Of a DNA stretch of 64,000 nt, positions 35,767-44,857 are shown piece by piece (the stretch's first letter is position 1; the number at the start of each line of letters is the position of its first letter). The stretch comes from an uncultured Eubacteriales bacterium (GTDB taxonomy: Bacteria; Bacillota; Clostridia; Oscillospirales; Oscillospiraceae), in NCBI GenBank assembly GCA_900540545.1, contig UQGJ01000007.1:5720-69719 (forward strand). The letters run 5' to 3'. A program made the position numbers and the translations under genes. The notes beneath the pieces were generated by a model. That model saw only the letters and a program-made list of their open reading frames with translations, made no database searches and was not told where the DNA came from.

Positions 35767-36897
35767 TTATATGCCGCCGTGGACGAGTTCGCCACGGAAG
35801 ACAACTGCTTTGATTTGCAGGTCCTGGTCCAGAAGGACCAGATTGGCCCGCTTGCCGGGGTCCAGGGAACCCACGCGGCTGTAAATGCCGATGGCCTGGG
35901 CGGGGTTGACGGCGGCGGCCTTCACCGCGTCGAAGAGGGGGACGCCCATCTCCACGGCGGTGCGCATGCAGCCCATCAAATCGGTGACGGACCCGGCCAG
36001 GGTGCCGTCCGCCAGGGTGGCGTGGCGGCCCTGGACCTTCACGGCCTGGCCGCCCAGGGTGTAATCCCCGTCGGGCATACCGGCCGCCCGCATGGAGTCG
36101 GAAATCAGGATGACCCGGTCGGGGCCGAACATCTTGAAGGTGGCCCGGACCACGCTGGGGTGGATGTGCACGCCGTCGCAAATCAGCTCTACCCGGCACT
36201 CGGGGGTGTCGAAGGCCGCGCCCACCACACCGGGGGCCCGGTGGGAGAAGGGCGGCATGGCGTTGTACAGGTGGGTCACCTGCCGGGCGCCCGCCTGGAA
36301 GGCCGCCAGGGCGGTCTCATAGTCGGCGGTGGTGTGGGCCAGGGAGACGGTGACCCGCTCCCCCAGCTTTTCGATGAAGTCGATGGCGCCGGGGCGCTCG
36401 GGGGCCATGGACACCAGCTTGACCAGCCCCTTGGCGGCCGCCTGGAGCTTCCCGAACAGCTCCAGATTGGGGTCCTGGAGCCACTTGCCGTTCTGAGCGC
36501 CCTTTTTGGCCTCGGAGAGGAAGGGGCCCTCCAGGTTGATGCCGGAGAGGGTTGCCCCGGTCTTATCCGCAGCCCGGTGAGCGGCGGCCACCTGGCACAT
36601 CTGGACCAAATCGGCCTCGGACAGGGTCATGCCGGCGGGGCATATCTGGGTCACGCCCCGGCTCAGCTCGTAGTCCGCGATGGTCTTGAGACCCGCCGGG
36701 TCCCCGTCGCTGAAATCCGCGCCCTTGCAGCCGTGGAAATGCACGTCGGTGAGACCGGGGATCAGGTAACAGCGGTCGCCGTCCAGCTTGCGGTCGTCCC
36801 CGCTGCCGTAGGAGATCAGGTCCTTGTCCGTGCACAGGTCCCGGCGGACAAAGGCCCCCTCGTGGATGTCAAATACCTTTGCGCCGGTTATCCGCAT
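35767..36897 (-). CDS. nagA: N-acetylglucosamine-6-phosphate deacetylase
   Basis: 376 residues, amidohydrolase fold. Metal and catalytic motifs: PGLTDVHFHG near 48-57, NLEGPF with metal Glu, SLAHTTADY, THLYNAMPPFSHR, and ICDGVHIHP, with the catalytic Asp in LISDSMRAAG. Converts GlcNAc-6-P to GlcN-6-P and acetate. Starts 10 bases inside the nagB end. Confidence 0.95.
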   Translation of the reverse strand: MRITGAKVFDIHEGAFVRRDLCTDKDLISYGSGDDRKLDGDRCYLIPGLTDVHFHGCKGADFSDGDPAGLKTIADYELSRGVTQICPAGMTLSEADLVQMCQVAAAHRAADKTGATLSGINLEGPFLSEAKKGAQNGKWLQDPNLELFGKLQAAAKGLVKLVSMAPERPGAIDFIEKLGERVTVSLAHTTADYETALAAFQAGARQVTHLYNAMPPFSHRAPGVVGAAFDTPECRVELICDGVHIHPSVVRATFKMFGPDRVILISDSMRAAGMPDGDYTLGGQAVKVQGRHATLADGTLAGSVTDLMGCMRTAVEMGVPLFDAVKAAAVNPAQAIGIYSRVGSLDPGKRANLVLLDQDLQIKAVVFRGELVHGGI

Positions 36898-37640
36898 ACT
36901 TCAACACCTGCCGCCACCAGCTTGGACAGAGCGGCCTTGTCGCCCACCACCACCAGGTCGTTGTGGAGCTGGAGGATGGATGCGGGGACCTCCGGGGTGA
37001 TGGGCCCGCAGAAGGACTTGTAGACGGCCTCGGCCTTGTCCTCGCCGCTGACCACCACCAGCACCCGGCGGGCGGACATGATGGAGCCGATGCCCATGGT
37101 CAGGGCCTGACGGGGCACGTCGGCGGCGGAGGCGAAGAACCGGGCGTTGGCGTCGATGGTGCTCTGAGTCAGGTCCACCACGTGGGTCTCCTTGATAAAG
37201 GAGGGCCCCGGCTCGTTGAAGCCGATGTGGCCGTTGCGGCCCAAGCCCAGGAGCTGCAGGTCGGTGCCGCCCAGGGCCTTTATCATCATGTCGTAGCGCT
37301 CACACTCCCCGGCGGGGTCGTCGGTGAGGCCGTTGGGCACGTATGTATTCTCCCGGCGGATGTCGATGTGGTCGAAGAAATTGGTCTGCATGAAGTAGCG
37401 GTAGCTCTGGTCGTGGTCGGGGGCCAGCCCCTTGTACTCGTCCAGGTTCACCGAGGTGACCTCCCAGAAGTTGAGGTCGCCCTTCTTGTGCCACTCGATG
37501 AGCTGCTGGTAGGTCCCGATGGGGGTGGAGCCGGTGGCCAGCCCCAGCACGCAGTCGGGTTTGCGGATGACCTCCGCGGAAATCAAATTGGCAGCGCGGC
37601 GGCTCATGGCCTGATAGTCTGCCTCTTGATAAATTCTCAT
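36888..37640 (-). CDS. nagB: Glucosamine-6-phosphate deaminase
   Basis: 250 residues. ATGSTP phosphate loop near 35, catalytic Asp in VNLDEYKGL, LLGLGRNGHIGFNEPG, and catalytic His in the GHIGF segment. Converts GlcN-6-P to fructose-6-P and ammonia. GGGAGG lies 10 bases before the ATG. It leads nagB-nagA under its own promoter. Confidence 0.96.
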   Translation of the reverse strand: MRIYQEADYQAMSRRAANLISAEVIRKPDCVLGLATGSTPIGTYQQLIEWHKKGDLNFWEVTSVNLDEYKGLAPDHDQSYRYFMQTNFFDHIDIRRENTYVPNGLTDDPAGECERYDMMIKALGGTDLQLLGLGRNGHIGFNEPGPSFIKETHVVDLTQSTIDANARFFASAADVPRQALTMGIGSIMSARRVLVVVSGEDKAEAVYKSFCGPITPEVPASILQLHNDLVVVGDKAALSKLVAAGVEVCG

Positions 37641-37675
37641 GTTCGTAATGCCTCCCTTTCAGCATTTCTGTGGTC

Positions 37676-37704
37676 ATTATAACTGATAATCAACCAAATG
37701 CCAA
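37676..37704 (-). promoter_or_regulatory. SigA-type promoter of nagBA
   Basis: TTGGCA (37704-37699), 17-base spacer, TATAAT (37681-37676), about 36 bases before nagB. Confidence 0.8.
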
Positions 37705-37737
37705 GGGCTTTCTTGGTTTGTTTTTGCCGATTCTTGC

Positions 37738-37905
37738 TTAAGGAACCACTGATGAAATCCCCGCGCCCGTCTTGGTGGCGTATTTTCCGCCTGGACGGCG
37801 GCAAAAAACCTTGGAATCCGTCAGGATTCCTGCGATTTTTTGCCTTGCCAGGCATAAAATCCGCTCACCAATCCGAACACGTCGATTTCATCAGCGGCTC
37901 CTTAA
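37738..37905. mobile_element. 168-bp palindromic MITE-like element
   Basis: Terminal inverted repeats of 22 bases (37738-37759 and 37884-37905; TTAAGGA-CC-CTGATGAAATC, two mismatches) begin and end with TTAA. The arms remain related inward (TGGTG, ATTTT, GCCTGG and GGCAAAAAA are shared), and the centre is GGAATCC-GTCA-GGATTCC at 37813-37830, so the whole element folds into one long hairpin. It has no ORF. Its right end supplies the nanA stop codon and its left end lies 34 bases beyond the nagB promoter. TTAA at both ends could be a target duplication. Confidence 0.75.
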
Positions 37906-38816
37906 CAGTATGTGGCAATGGCCTTCTGGATCATGGCGTCGGCCGCATCTACGATAGCCCCGTCGCTGCCGGACAGGCCGGGCAGGGGCTTGCGGACCCC
38001 GCCGCAGGCCACGCCGTGCTTGGCCAGGATGGCCTTCATCACCGCGTACAGGTTGCCGTGGGCTTCGCACATCTTATAGATGATGCGGCAAATCTCGTTC
38101 TGGACGGCGGCGGCCTCGGCCACCTTGCCGGCGTAGAACAGGTCCCGGGCCTTCAAAAACAGCTCGGGCATGACGGCGTAGGTGCCGCCGATGCCGCCGG
38201 TGGCGCCCATGGCAAGGCCGGAGACGAACTGCTCGTCGGGGCCGTTCATCACCACGAAGTCCGCGCCCCCCTGGTCCTTCCACATCTGGATGTCCTGGGT
38301 GGGCATGGAGGAGTTCTTCACGCCGATGACCCGGGGGTTCTTGCGCATCTCGTCCAGCAGGGCCGGGGTGAGGGCCACCCCCGCCAGCTGAGGGATATTG
38401 TAGATGATGAAGTCGGTGTTGGGGGCGGCGGCGGAGATGTCGTTCCAGTACTCCGCGATGCCGTAAGGGGGCAGGTGGAAGTAGATGGGCGGGATGGCGG
38501 CGATGGCGTCCACCTTCAGGGACTCCGCGTGGTGGGCCAGCTCCTGGGAGTCGAGTGTGTTGTTGCAGGCCACGTGGGCGATGATGGTGAGCTTGCCCCC
38601 GACCTCGGCCATGACGTTCTCCAAGACCACCTTGCGCTCGGCCACGGACTGGTAGATGCACTCGCCGGAGGAGCCGCCCACGTAGAGGCCCTTGACTCCC
38701 TTTTCCAGCAGGTGGCGGGCCAGCGCGCGGGTGCGCTCCGGGGAGATGCTGCCGCTCTCGTCGTAGCAGGCGTAGAACGCGGGGATCACGCCCTGGTATT
38801 TTTCCAGTTTGGACAT
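37902..38816 (-). CDS. nanA: N-acetylneuraminate lyase
   Basis: 304 residues, DHDPS/NAL barrel. GGSSGE at 47-52, catalytic Tyr139 in YNIP, Schiff-base Lys167 in GVKNSS. The GGSSGE and YNIP forms, with the context of nanE and nanK, favour sialic acid over dihydrodipicolinate. Splits Neu5Ac to ManNAc and pyruvate. AGGAG lies 10 bases before the ATG. The TAA stop lies in the terminal repeat of the downstream MITE-like element. Last gene of the SBP-permease-permease-nanA operon. Confidence 0.93.
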   Translation of the reverse strand: MSKLEKYQGVIPAFYACYDESGSISPERTRALARHLLEKGVKGLYVGGSSGECIYQSVAERKVVLENVMAEVGGKLTIIAHVACNNTLDSQELAHHAESLKVDAIAAIPPIYFHLPPYGIAEYWNDISAAAPNTDFIIYNIPQLAGVALTPALLDEMRKNPRVIGVKNSSMPTQDIQMWKDQGGADFVVMNGPDEQFVSGLAMGATGGIGGTYAVMPELFLKARDLFYAGKVAEAAAVQNEICRIIYKMCEAHGNLYAVMKAILAKHGVACGGVRKPLPGLSGSDGAIVDAADAMIQKAIATYC

Positions 38817-38835
38817 TTGAATCGTCTCCTATGAC

Positions 38836-38865
38836 GGAAGGACTGTTTCGCAAAACAGTCCTTCC
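38836..38865 (-). other. Intercistronic hairpin before nanA
   Basis: 13-bp stem GGAAGGACTGTTT with a 4-base loop between the permease stop and nanA, without a U-run. Probably a partial attenuator or processing structure. Confidence 0.5.
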
Positions 38866-38874
38866 AAATGTAAA

Positions 38875-39759
38875 TTAGCCTTTGACGGCGCCCATTGTGA
38901 TGCCCTGGGTGAAGTATTTTTGGAAAATCAGGAATACCACGATAATGGGGATGGCGGCCAGGGTGGCGCCCGCCATGAGCAGGCCGGTGTCCACCGTAGT
39001 CTCGGCCTGGAGGGTGGCGATACCCAGGGAGATGGTGAAGTTGCTGCCGCTGACCAGCATGATGAGCTGCATGAAATAGTCGTTCCAGGAGTTGATGAAG
39101 GTGAAGATGGCCAAGGCACCGATGCCCGGCTTGATCATGGGCACCACGATGGTGGTGAAGGTACGCAGCTCGTTGGAGCCGTCCACCCGGGCCGCTTCCA
39201 AAATCTCGCCGGGGATGCTCTCGGAGAACTGTTTCATCAGGAACACGCCGAAGGGCCAGCCCACGGTGGGCAGGATCACCGCCCACAGGGAGTCGTACAG
39301 GTTCAGGATGTCCATCTCCCGCAGCAGGGGGATGAGGATGACCTGCTTGGGCAGGGCCATGGCGCAGACGATGAGACCGAAGAGGATGGCCCGGCCGCGG
39401 AAGCGCTTTTTGGCCAGGGCGTAGCCCGCCATGGCGGCGGTGATGCAGGTGAGGACCATGGCCGCCACGGCCATGAACACCGTGTTGACCAGCCACCGGA
39501 AGGCGGCGGGCAGGGTAGGCCCGACGATGCCGAAAATCTCAAACAGGGGCGCCGTGCGCTTTTTGAAGAGGTTGTGGAAGTTGGTGGTCACCCACTCCGT
39601 GGGGAAGAGGACCGGCTTCTGGGCGTAGATGTCGGCGGCGGGCTTGAAGGCGCCGGTGACGATCCAGTACAGGGGGAAGAGGAACAAAAATGCCAGGAGG
39701 ATCAGGATCGCAACGGATGCGATCTTATAGGCTTTGCTTCGTCCGGAATTGGTTTTCAT
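38875..39759 (-). CDS. CUT1 sugar ABC transporter permease 2 (MalG/UgpE type)
   Basis: 294 residues, six membrane segments. The EAA loop that docks the ATPase reads EAARVDGSNELRTFTTIVVP, and the protein has the typical C-terminus ending FQKYFTQGITMGAVKG. GGGGGTGAAG precedes the ATG. Partner of the permease encoded 12 bases upstream; the context suggests sialic acid or a related amino sugar as substrate. Confidence 0.92.
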   Translation of the reverse strand: MKTNSGRSKAYKIASVAILILLAFLFLFPLYWIVTGAFKPAADIYAQKPVLFPTEWVTTNFHNLFKKRTAPLFEIFGIVGPTLPAAFRWLVNTVFMAVAAMVLTCITAAMAGYALAKKRFRGRAILFGLIVCAMALPKQVILIPLLREMDILNLYDSLWAVILPTVGWPFGVFLMKQFSESIPGEILEAARVDGSNELRTFTTIVVPMIKPGIGALAIFTFINSWNDYFMQLIMLVSGSNFTISLGIATLQAETTVDTGLLMAGATLAAIPIIVVFLIFQKYFTQGITMGAVKG

Positions 39760-39771
39760 CTCTTCACCCCC

Positions 39772-40683
39772 TCACTTTTCTTTCGCCAGCTTGAACTGCA
39801 CCGCGGACAGGATGGCAATGAAGATAGCCAGCATCACGCCCATGGCGTTGGCGTAGCCGAAGTGGCCGCTCTGTTCGGTGAGTTTGAAGGCGGTGTAGTA
39901 GATGTAGTACATCACCGTATTGGTCCCCGACCCGCCCTGGGTCAGCAGTTGGATGAGGGCGAAGCACTGGAAGGAGTTGATGGTGGTGATGACCAGGATG
40001 TACAGGGTGGTGGGCATCATCTGGGGCCACTTGATTTTCCAGAACACCTGGAAGTCGGTGGCGCCGTCCACCTGGGCCGCCTCGATGAGGGTCTGGTCCA
40101 CGTTGCCCAGGGCGGAGACGTACAGGACGATGGGCTGGCCCACGGAGGTGGTGAACAGAATGAGGATGATGCACCACAGCGCCCAGCGGGAGTCCCCCAG
40201 GAAGTTGATGTTCTTGTCGATGATCCCCGCGCCCTTGAGGACGGCGTTGAAGATGCCGGTGTAGTTGTCGAACATCCACTTCCACACCACCGTGACGGCC
40301 ACCGAGCCGGTGACCACGGGGAGGTAGAAGATGCAGCGGAAGGCGGACAGCACCGGGCCCTTGAGCTTGTAGATGGCCGAGGACACCCACAGGGAGAAGG
40401 CGCACACCGTGGGCACGCTGACGATCACGATGAGGAAGGTGTTCCACAGCGCCTCCCGGAAGGTCTTGTCGTTCCAGAGCCGGATGAAGTTGTTCAGGCC
40501 CACGAAATGCACGGCGCTCTCCTGCATGTTGGCGTCGGTGAGGCTGTATAAGATGCAGATGAACATGGGGATGATGACAAAGCCCACGAAGAAAATGAGG
40601 CTGGGCAGCATGAACAGGTAGCCGTTGACGTTCTCGCGGCGCTGTAAGGCCCGGCTCATGGCGGGCTGGGACTGTTTCGCCAA
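39772..40683 (-). CDS. CUT1 sugar ABC transporter permease 1 (MalF/UgpA type)
   Basis: 303 residues from the TTG at 40683, chosen because AGAGGGG lies 8 bases upstream; GTG at 40692 and ATG at 40659 are alternatives. Six membrane segments, first at about 25-47 from the ATG-based N-terminus. The EAA loop reads EAAQVDGATDFQVFWKIKWP. Between the binding protein and permease 2 in the operon. Confidence 0.9.
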   Translation of the reverse strand: MAKQSQPAMSRALQRRENVNGYLFMLPSLIFFVGFVIIPMFICILYSLTDANMQESAVHFVGLNNFIRLWNDKTFREALWNTFLIVIVSVPTVCAFSLWVSSAIYKLKGPVLSAFRCIFYLPVVTGSVAVTVVWKWMFDNYTGIFNAVLKGAGIIDKNINFLGDSRWALWCIILILFTTSVGQPIVLYVSALGNVDQTLIEAAQVDGATDFQVFWKIKWPQMMPTTLYILVITTINSFQCFALIQLLTQGGSGTNTVMYYIYYTAFKLTEQSGHFGYANAMGVMLAIFIAILSAVQFKLAKEK

Positions 40684-40792
40684 AGCAAGCACCCCTCTCT
40701 AATCTTGGATATGGGGGCGCCCCTCCCCCGCGCCTTTGCGGGGAAGGGGCGCGCGATCCCCCTGGAAGCTCTGCGCTCCGCGGGGTGTTCTG

Positions 40793-42154
40793 TTACTGAG
40801 CGGCCGCGTTGGCCTCGGCGGCATATTCGGCCACGGTGGCGGCCACGTCGGCACCCTCGCCCACCTTCTGGAGCATGTTCCACCAGGAGGTGCGGGCCTG
40901 GGCCCAGCCCTTGGTGACCTGATAGTAGTCGCCCAGCTGGGGCATCAGGACCTGGTACTGGTCCATGATGGGCTCGTCGGCCCACATGGTGGTCAGGTCC
41001 ACGCCGCCGGCGGCGGAACGGACGGGGAAGTAGTTGGCGGTCTTGACCGCGTCCACAGTGTGCTCGGAGTTGGCCATATAGTTGATGAACTGCTTGGCGG
41101 CCTCAATCTTGGCGGCGTCGCCGTTATCGAAGATACCGAAGCCCCAGATGCCGCCCTGCAACTTGGAGGTGCCGGTCTCGGAGGGGAAGCTCATGAAAGC
41201 GATGTCGTCGCCGGTGACGGTCTTTTCAGCGCCGGTGTCGGCGGAGTTGGGATTGAGCTGCTGGGCGATGTTCCAGCAGAAGGCCATCTTCAGCACGCCC
41301 TGATAGAACTTGGTAATCTCGTCGCCGCCGGCCAGGGAGGCGTCGAAGGCGATGCCGTCCATGCTCTTGAGCTGCTCCAGGGCCTTCACGTTCAGGGGGT
41401 CGTCCCAGGTGTAGGTGGTGTGGGCCGCATCGGTGAAGGTGCCGCCGTAAAGGTTATTGACCAGGGCGCGGGTGCCCTGGTCACCGCCCTGCCCGGCGCA
41501 GTATACGGCGCCGACGGTCTCACCGTAGTGGTCATACAGGGCCTCGACGGCCTTGATGAAGTTCTCGGTGGTCCAGGTGTGGGTCTCCAGGTCTAAGTAC
41601 TGGTCGGCGCCGGCCTCCTTGAAGGCGTTGAGGTTGACGGCCATGCAGTGGGCGGTCATGACCAGGGGGTACTCGTACACGGAGCCGTCGGCGGCGGTGC
41701 AGGCGTCCAGCACGGAGGCCTGGATCTCAGCCTTGTCGGTGTCGGAGAGCATATCCCGCAGGTCCACCATGTAGCCGTTGGCGCCCCAGTTGGCCACCAA
41801 GCGCTCGGGGCCCTCCATGACCAGGTCGGGGGCGCTCTTGGCGGCGATGGCGGAGTTCACCTTGTCGTCGCCGTCGGCGTAGGCCAGGTACTCCACCTTG
41901 ACGGAGATGCCGGTGTCGGCCTTGAAGGCGTCGGTGAGGGCCTTGACGGCGTCCTCCTTGCCCCAGTTGCCGATGGGATAGGTCCACAGGGTGATCTCGC
42001 CGGCGGCCGCGGCCCCGCCGTTGTCGGCGGGCTGAGTCTCGACAGGCTTGGTGTCCACGGGGGGCTTGGTCTCTGCGGTGCCGCTGGAGCAGGCGGCGAG
42101 GGACAGTGCCATGGCGGCGCTCAGGCCGAGTGCAAGAACTCTTTTCAGCTTCAT
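40793..42154 (-). CDS. CUT1 extracellular solute-binding lipoprotein
   Basis: 453 residues. Lipobox LAAC at 19-22 followed by a Thr/Pro/Glu-rich linker, then SBP type 1 (ITLWTYPIGNWGKEDAVKAL). It opens the operon with two permeases and nanA, flanked by RpiR, nanK and nanE, so sialic acid (SatA-like role) is the best guess. GAGGAGG lies 9 bases before the ATG. Has a near-consensus promoter and palindromes resembling those before nanE. Confidence 0.88.
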   Translation of the reverse strand: MKLKRVLALGLSAAMALSLAACSSGTAETKPPVDTKPVETQPADNGGAAAAGEITLWTYPIGNWGKEDAVKALTDAFKADTGISVKVEYLAYADGDDKVNSAIAAKSAPDLVMEGPERLVANWGANGYMVDLRDMLSDTDKAEIQASVLDACTAADGSVYEYPLVMTAHCMAVNLNAFKEAGADQYLDLETHTWTTENFIKAVEALYDHYGETVGAVYCAGQGGDQGTRALVNNLYGGTFTDAAHTTYTWDDPLNVKALEQLKSMDGIAFDASLAGGDEITKFYQGVLKMAFCWNIAQQLNPNSADTGAEKTVTGDDIAFMSFPSETGTSKLQGGIWGFGIFDNGDAAKIEAAKQFINYMANSEHTVDAVKTANYFPVRSAAGGVDLTTMWADEPIMDQYQVLMPQLGDYYQVTKGWAQARTSWWNMLQKVGEGADVAATVAEYAAEANAAAQ

Positions 42155-42215
42155 TTGACAGTTCCTCCTCATATTGAATAAATTTTGACTTTGTGCTCTT
42201 TTGTTCTCTGGTGAA

Positions 42216-42244
42216 ATTGTATAATCATCCCTCCCCATTGTCAA
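42216..42244 (-). promoter_or_regulatory. Near-consensus promoter of the sialate importer operon
   Basis: TTGACA (42244-42239), 17-base spacer, TACAAT (42221-42216). The start codon follows about 60 bases downstream. Confidence 0.88.
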
Positions 42245-42281
42245 TAGAATTCTGGAAATATTTTTTTATTTTGTGCAAAAC

Positions 42282-42296
42282 GAAAAAATTTCTTTC
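42282..42296. promoter_or_regulatory. Candidate RpiR operator upstream of the importer promoter
   Basis: GAAAAAATTTCTTTC is an imperfect palindrome of GAAA...TTTC form, 38 bases upstream of the -35 box. A related half lies at about 42254-42269 (GGAAATATTTTTTT). Both resemble sequences in the nanE promoter region, and the RpiR gene lies between the two. Confidence 0.45.
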
Positions 42297-42319
42297 AAAA
42301 AACTGTCCAACTCGACTAC

Positions 42320-43189
42320 TCAGAAGAGCTTATTGAGGACCGAGGCCGAGGTTTTCTCGTTGCAGACGCTGCACCGCTCGAAGTTCCGGCGGTAGTATTC
42401 CGTGTACAGCAGGTCCACCAGGAAGGACTGGGCGATGTCGGCGCTGGCCGAGCCGCCCTGGAGGGGGCTCTCCCTGGCCCCGCACAGCAGGGTCAGGTCG
42501 GTGAACTCGGTGAGGGGCGACTTCTGGAACCGGGTGATGGCGATGACCTTGGCCCCCGCCTGGTGGGCCAGCTGGGCCACGGCGTTGGTGTCCTTGGTGG
42601 ATCCGGAGTAGGAGAAGACCACCGCCACGTCCTGGGGCTCCAAAGTGGAGGCCACCATGGCCTGCATGTGGGCGTCGTTGACGCACTCCACCCTTGGCTC
42701 GATGCGCAGGAACTTGTTGGCCGCCTTCATGGCGGAGGTCAGGCTGGCCCCCACGCCGAAGAAGGTGATGCGCCGGGCGGCCACCATCAGGTCCACCGCC
42801 CGGTCCAGCTCCTCCACGTCCAGGAGGGCGGCGGTCTCGGTGAGGGCCTTCTGGTTGACCTGGAGCACCTTCTGCACCAGGGTGCTCAGGTCGTCCTCCG
42901 GGGTGATGTTCCCCGACAGGACGGCCGACTCCCCCTCCTCCACCTGCATGGACAGGGACAGCTGCATCTTGAATTCCTGGTAGCCCCCCAGGCCCACGGT
43001 TCGGCAGAAGCGGAAGATGCTGGTCTCCCCCGCCCCGCAGGCGTCGGACAGCTCGGTGATGGACATGAAGAGGACGTCCCTGGCGTGCTCCAGCACGTAG
43101 TCGGCCACCTTCTTCTCCGTCCGGGTCAGTTGATTATAGCAGGAGCGTATCTTGGCGAGGAAATCGCCGGAATCCGTTCCGATGGTCAT
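42320..43189 (-). CDS. RpiR-family transcriptional regulator (MurR/NanR-like)
   Basis: 289 residues. N-terminal helix-turn-helix (about 20-80, SITELSDACGAGETSIFRFCR) and C-terminal SIS domain (130-260, ITFFGVGASLTSAMKAANKFLR, VVFSYSGSTKDT) that binds a phosphosugar. In this context ManNAc-6-P or GlcNAc-6-P is the likely effector. It follows nanK by 16 bases, with GGGGAGAGG upstream. Confidence 0.92.
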   Translation of the reverse strand: MTIGTDSGDFLAKIRSCYNQLTRTEKKVADYVLEHARDVLFMSITELSDACGAGETSIFRFCRTVGLGGYQEFKMQLSLSMQVEEGESAVLSGNITPEDDLSTLVQKVLQVNQKALTETAALLDVEELDRAVDLMVAARRITFFGVGASLTSAMKAANKFLRIEPRVECVNDAHMQAMVASTLEPQDVAVVFSYSGSTKDTNAVAQLAHQAGAKVIAITRFQKSPLTEFTDLTLLCGARESPLQGGSASADIAQSFLVDLLYTEYYRRNFERCSVCNEKTSASVLNKLF

Positions 43190-43205
43190 GGTCCTCTCCC
43201 CTATC

Positions 43206-44087
43206 TTACAAGTGCTCGGCCAGGCTGTGGGCGCCGAAAAGCCCGGCCATATTGCCCAACTCGGCCCCCAGGAGCTTCACGCCCCGGAAGCCGGGTATCA
43301 TCCGCCGCTGGGTCCGCTCCACGGCCCCCTGGATGGCATAGGGCTGCTCCATCACGCCGCCCCCCAGCACGATGCAGGGGACGTTGAAGGCGTGGATCAG
43401 GGTGCACAGTCCGGCGGCCACCTCGTCCAGCCAGCCGTCCACCACATCCCGGACCTCCGGCTCCTCCAGCCGCGCGAAGATGGCCCGGCCGCTGTCCAGG
43501 GCCGGGTCCAGGGCCCTCCCCCGCTCCACCAGGGCCGTGGCCGAGGCCCAGCGCTCATAGCAGCGGTCGAAGGGGTCCGCTCCCCCCGCCTCGGGGTGGG
43601 TGACGAGGCCCCCCAGCATGACCCCGGCGGAGGCGCCGGAGCCGTAGTACAGGCGCCCGTCCAGCACGATGCCGCCGCCGATGCCGGTGCCGTAGGTGAG
43701 ACAGATATAGTCCCGCTCCCCCCGGGCCGCGCCCCGGGCGCCCTCCCCCAGGGCGGCGGCGTACACGTCGTTCACCACCGCCGCGGGGCAGTCGAAGCGG
43801 GTCTCGAAAAACCCCTTCACGTCCATCCCGGTGTAGCCGGGGACGTTGTCGTTGGCATAGCGGATGGAGCCGGTGGCCGGGTCCACTTGGCCCGCCGTGC
43901 TCACCCCCAGGGCGTCGAAGGGGGCGAAGGACGCCAGCAGGGCCACCGCCCGCTCCAGCAGGTGGGCGCCCCCCCGTTTGGCCTCGGAGGGGGCCTCCCG
44001 CTGTTCGGTGGGGGCTCCGTCTACGAACAGGCAGGCCTTCAGATTGGTGCCGCCGATGTCGATGGCGGCGATCCGCCGGGGGCTCAC
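43206..44087 (-). CDS. nanK: ROK-family N-acetylmannosamine kinase
   Basis: 293 residues. ROK sugar kinase without a DNA-binding domain: ATP motif AIDIGGTNLKACL at 7-19, catalytic Asp in VNDVYAAALGE, and GTGIGGGIV. The zinc motif of many ROK kinases is not evident. GTG start overlaps the nanE stop as GTGA. Position between nanE and rpiR supports phosphorylation of ManNAc rather than glucose, but glucokinase activity cannot be excluded. Confidence 0.85.
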   Translation of the reverse strand: MSPRRIAAIDIGGTNLKACLFVDGAPTEQREAPSEAKRGGAHLLERAVALLASFAPFDALGVSTAGQVDPATGSIRYANDNVPGYTGMDVKGFFETRFDCPAAVVNDVYAAALGEGARGAARGERDYICLTYGTGIGGGIVLDGRLYYGSGASAGVMLGGLVTHPEAGGADPFDRCYERWASATALVERGRALDPALDSGRAIFARLEEPEVRDVVDGWLDEVAAGLCTLIHAFNVPCIVLGGGVMEQPYAIQGAVERTQRRMIPGFRGVKLLGAELGNMAGLFGAHSLAEHL

Positions 44088-44785
44088 CCTTCCAGGGCGG
44101 CCACGAAGCGTTTGGTGATCTCCATGGGCCGGGTGATGGCCGAGCCCACCACCACCGTCAGCACCCCCATGTCCATGGCCGCGCGGAGGTGTTCCGGTGT
44201 GGAGATATTGCCCTCGGCCACCACGGGCTTGCCGCAGTGGCGCACGAGGTATTCGATCATGTCGAAGGGCGGCAGGGTCCGCCCCGCGGTATAGGGGGTA
44301 TACCCCGCCATGGTGGTGCCGATGAGGTCGAAGCCCAGCTCGGCCGCCCGCATACCCTCCTCCACGTTGGAGCAGTCGGCCATGAAGAGCTGGTCCGGGT
44401 ACTTCTCCCGCACCTGGGGGAAGAGCTGGGCCAGGGTCAGCCCGCCGGGCCGCACCCGGTCCGTGGCGTCCAGGGCGATGGCCTCCACCCCGCAGGCCAC
44501 CAGGGCGTCCACCTCGGCCATGGTGGGGGTGATATACACATCCCGGTGGTCGTCGTACACCTTTTTGATGATGCCGATGATGGGCAGGTCCACGTTCTTC
44601 CGAATCTCCCGGATGTCCTCCACCGTGTTGGCCCGGATGCCCGCCGCGCCGCCCCAGGCGGCGGCCAGCGCCATGCGCCCCATGATGAAGGAGCTGTGGA
44701 GCGGCTCCTCCGGCAGGGCCTGGCAGGAGACGATCAGTTTGCCCCGCACCTGGTCGAAAAAGGCTTCCTTATTCATTACTTCCAT
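44084..44785 (-). CDS. nanE: N-acetylmannosamine-6-phosphate 2-epimerase
   Basis: 233 residues, TIM barrel. KLIVSCQALPEEPLHS at the N-terminus, IIGIIKKVYDDHRDVYITPT with catalytic Lys, and VVAEGNISTPEHLRAAMDMG phosphate site are family hallmarks. Converts ManNAc-6-P to GlcNAc-6-P for NagA. The ATG at 44785 has GAGGTG 6 bases upstream. First gene of nanE-nanK-rpiR. Confidence 0.95.
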   Translation of the reverse strand: MEVMNKEAFFDQVRGKLIVSCQALPEEPLHSSFIMGRMALAAAWGGAAGIRANTVEDIREIRKNVDLPIIGIIKKVYDDHRDVYITPTMAEVDALVACGVEAIALDATDRVRPGGLTLAQLFPQVREKYPDQLFMADCSNVEEGMRAAELGFDLIGTTMAGYTPYTAGRTLPPFDMIEYLVRHCGKPVVAEGNISTPEHLRAAMDMGVLTVVVGSAITRPMEITKRFVAALEG

Positions 44786-44828
44786 TGCGAACACCTCACA
44801 AGGCAGGTTTTTTGTTCATTCTGTACCA

Positions 44829-44857
44829 AGCATACCACTTTGGAAAATATTTTTCAA
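44829..44857 (-). promoter_or_regulatory. SigA-type promoter of nanE-nanK-rpiR
   Basis: TTGAAA (44857-44852), 17-base spacer, TATGCT (44834-44829). The -35 box and spacer overlap a GAAAATATTTTTC near-palindrome. Confidence 0.7.

Noticed and set aside
43206..44087. General glucokinase
   Set aside because: ROK kinases are hard to separate by sequence; location with a GTGA overlap to nanE and next to rpiR favours N-acetylmannosamine kinase.
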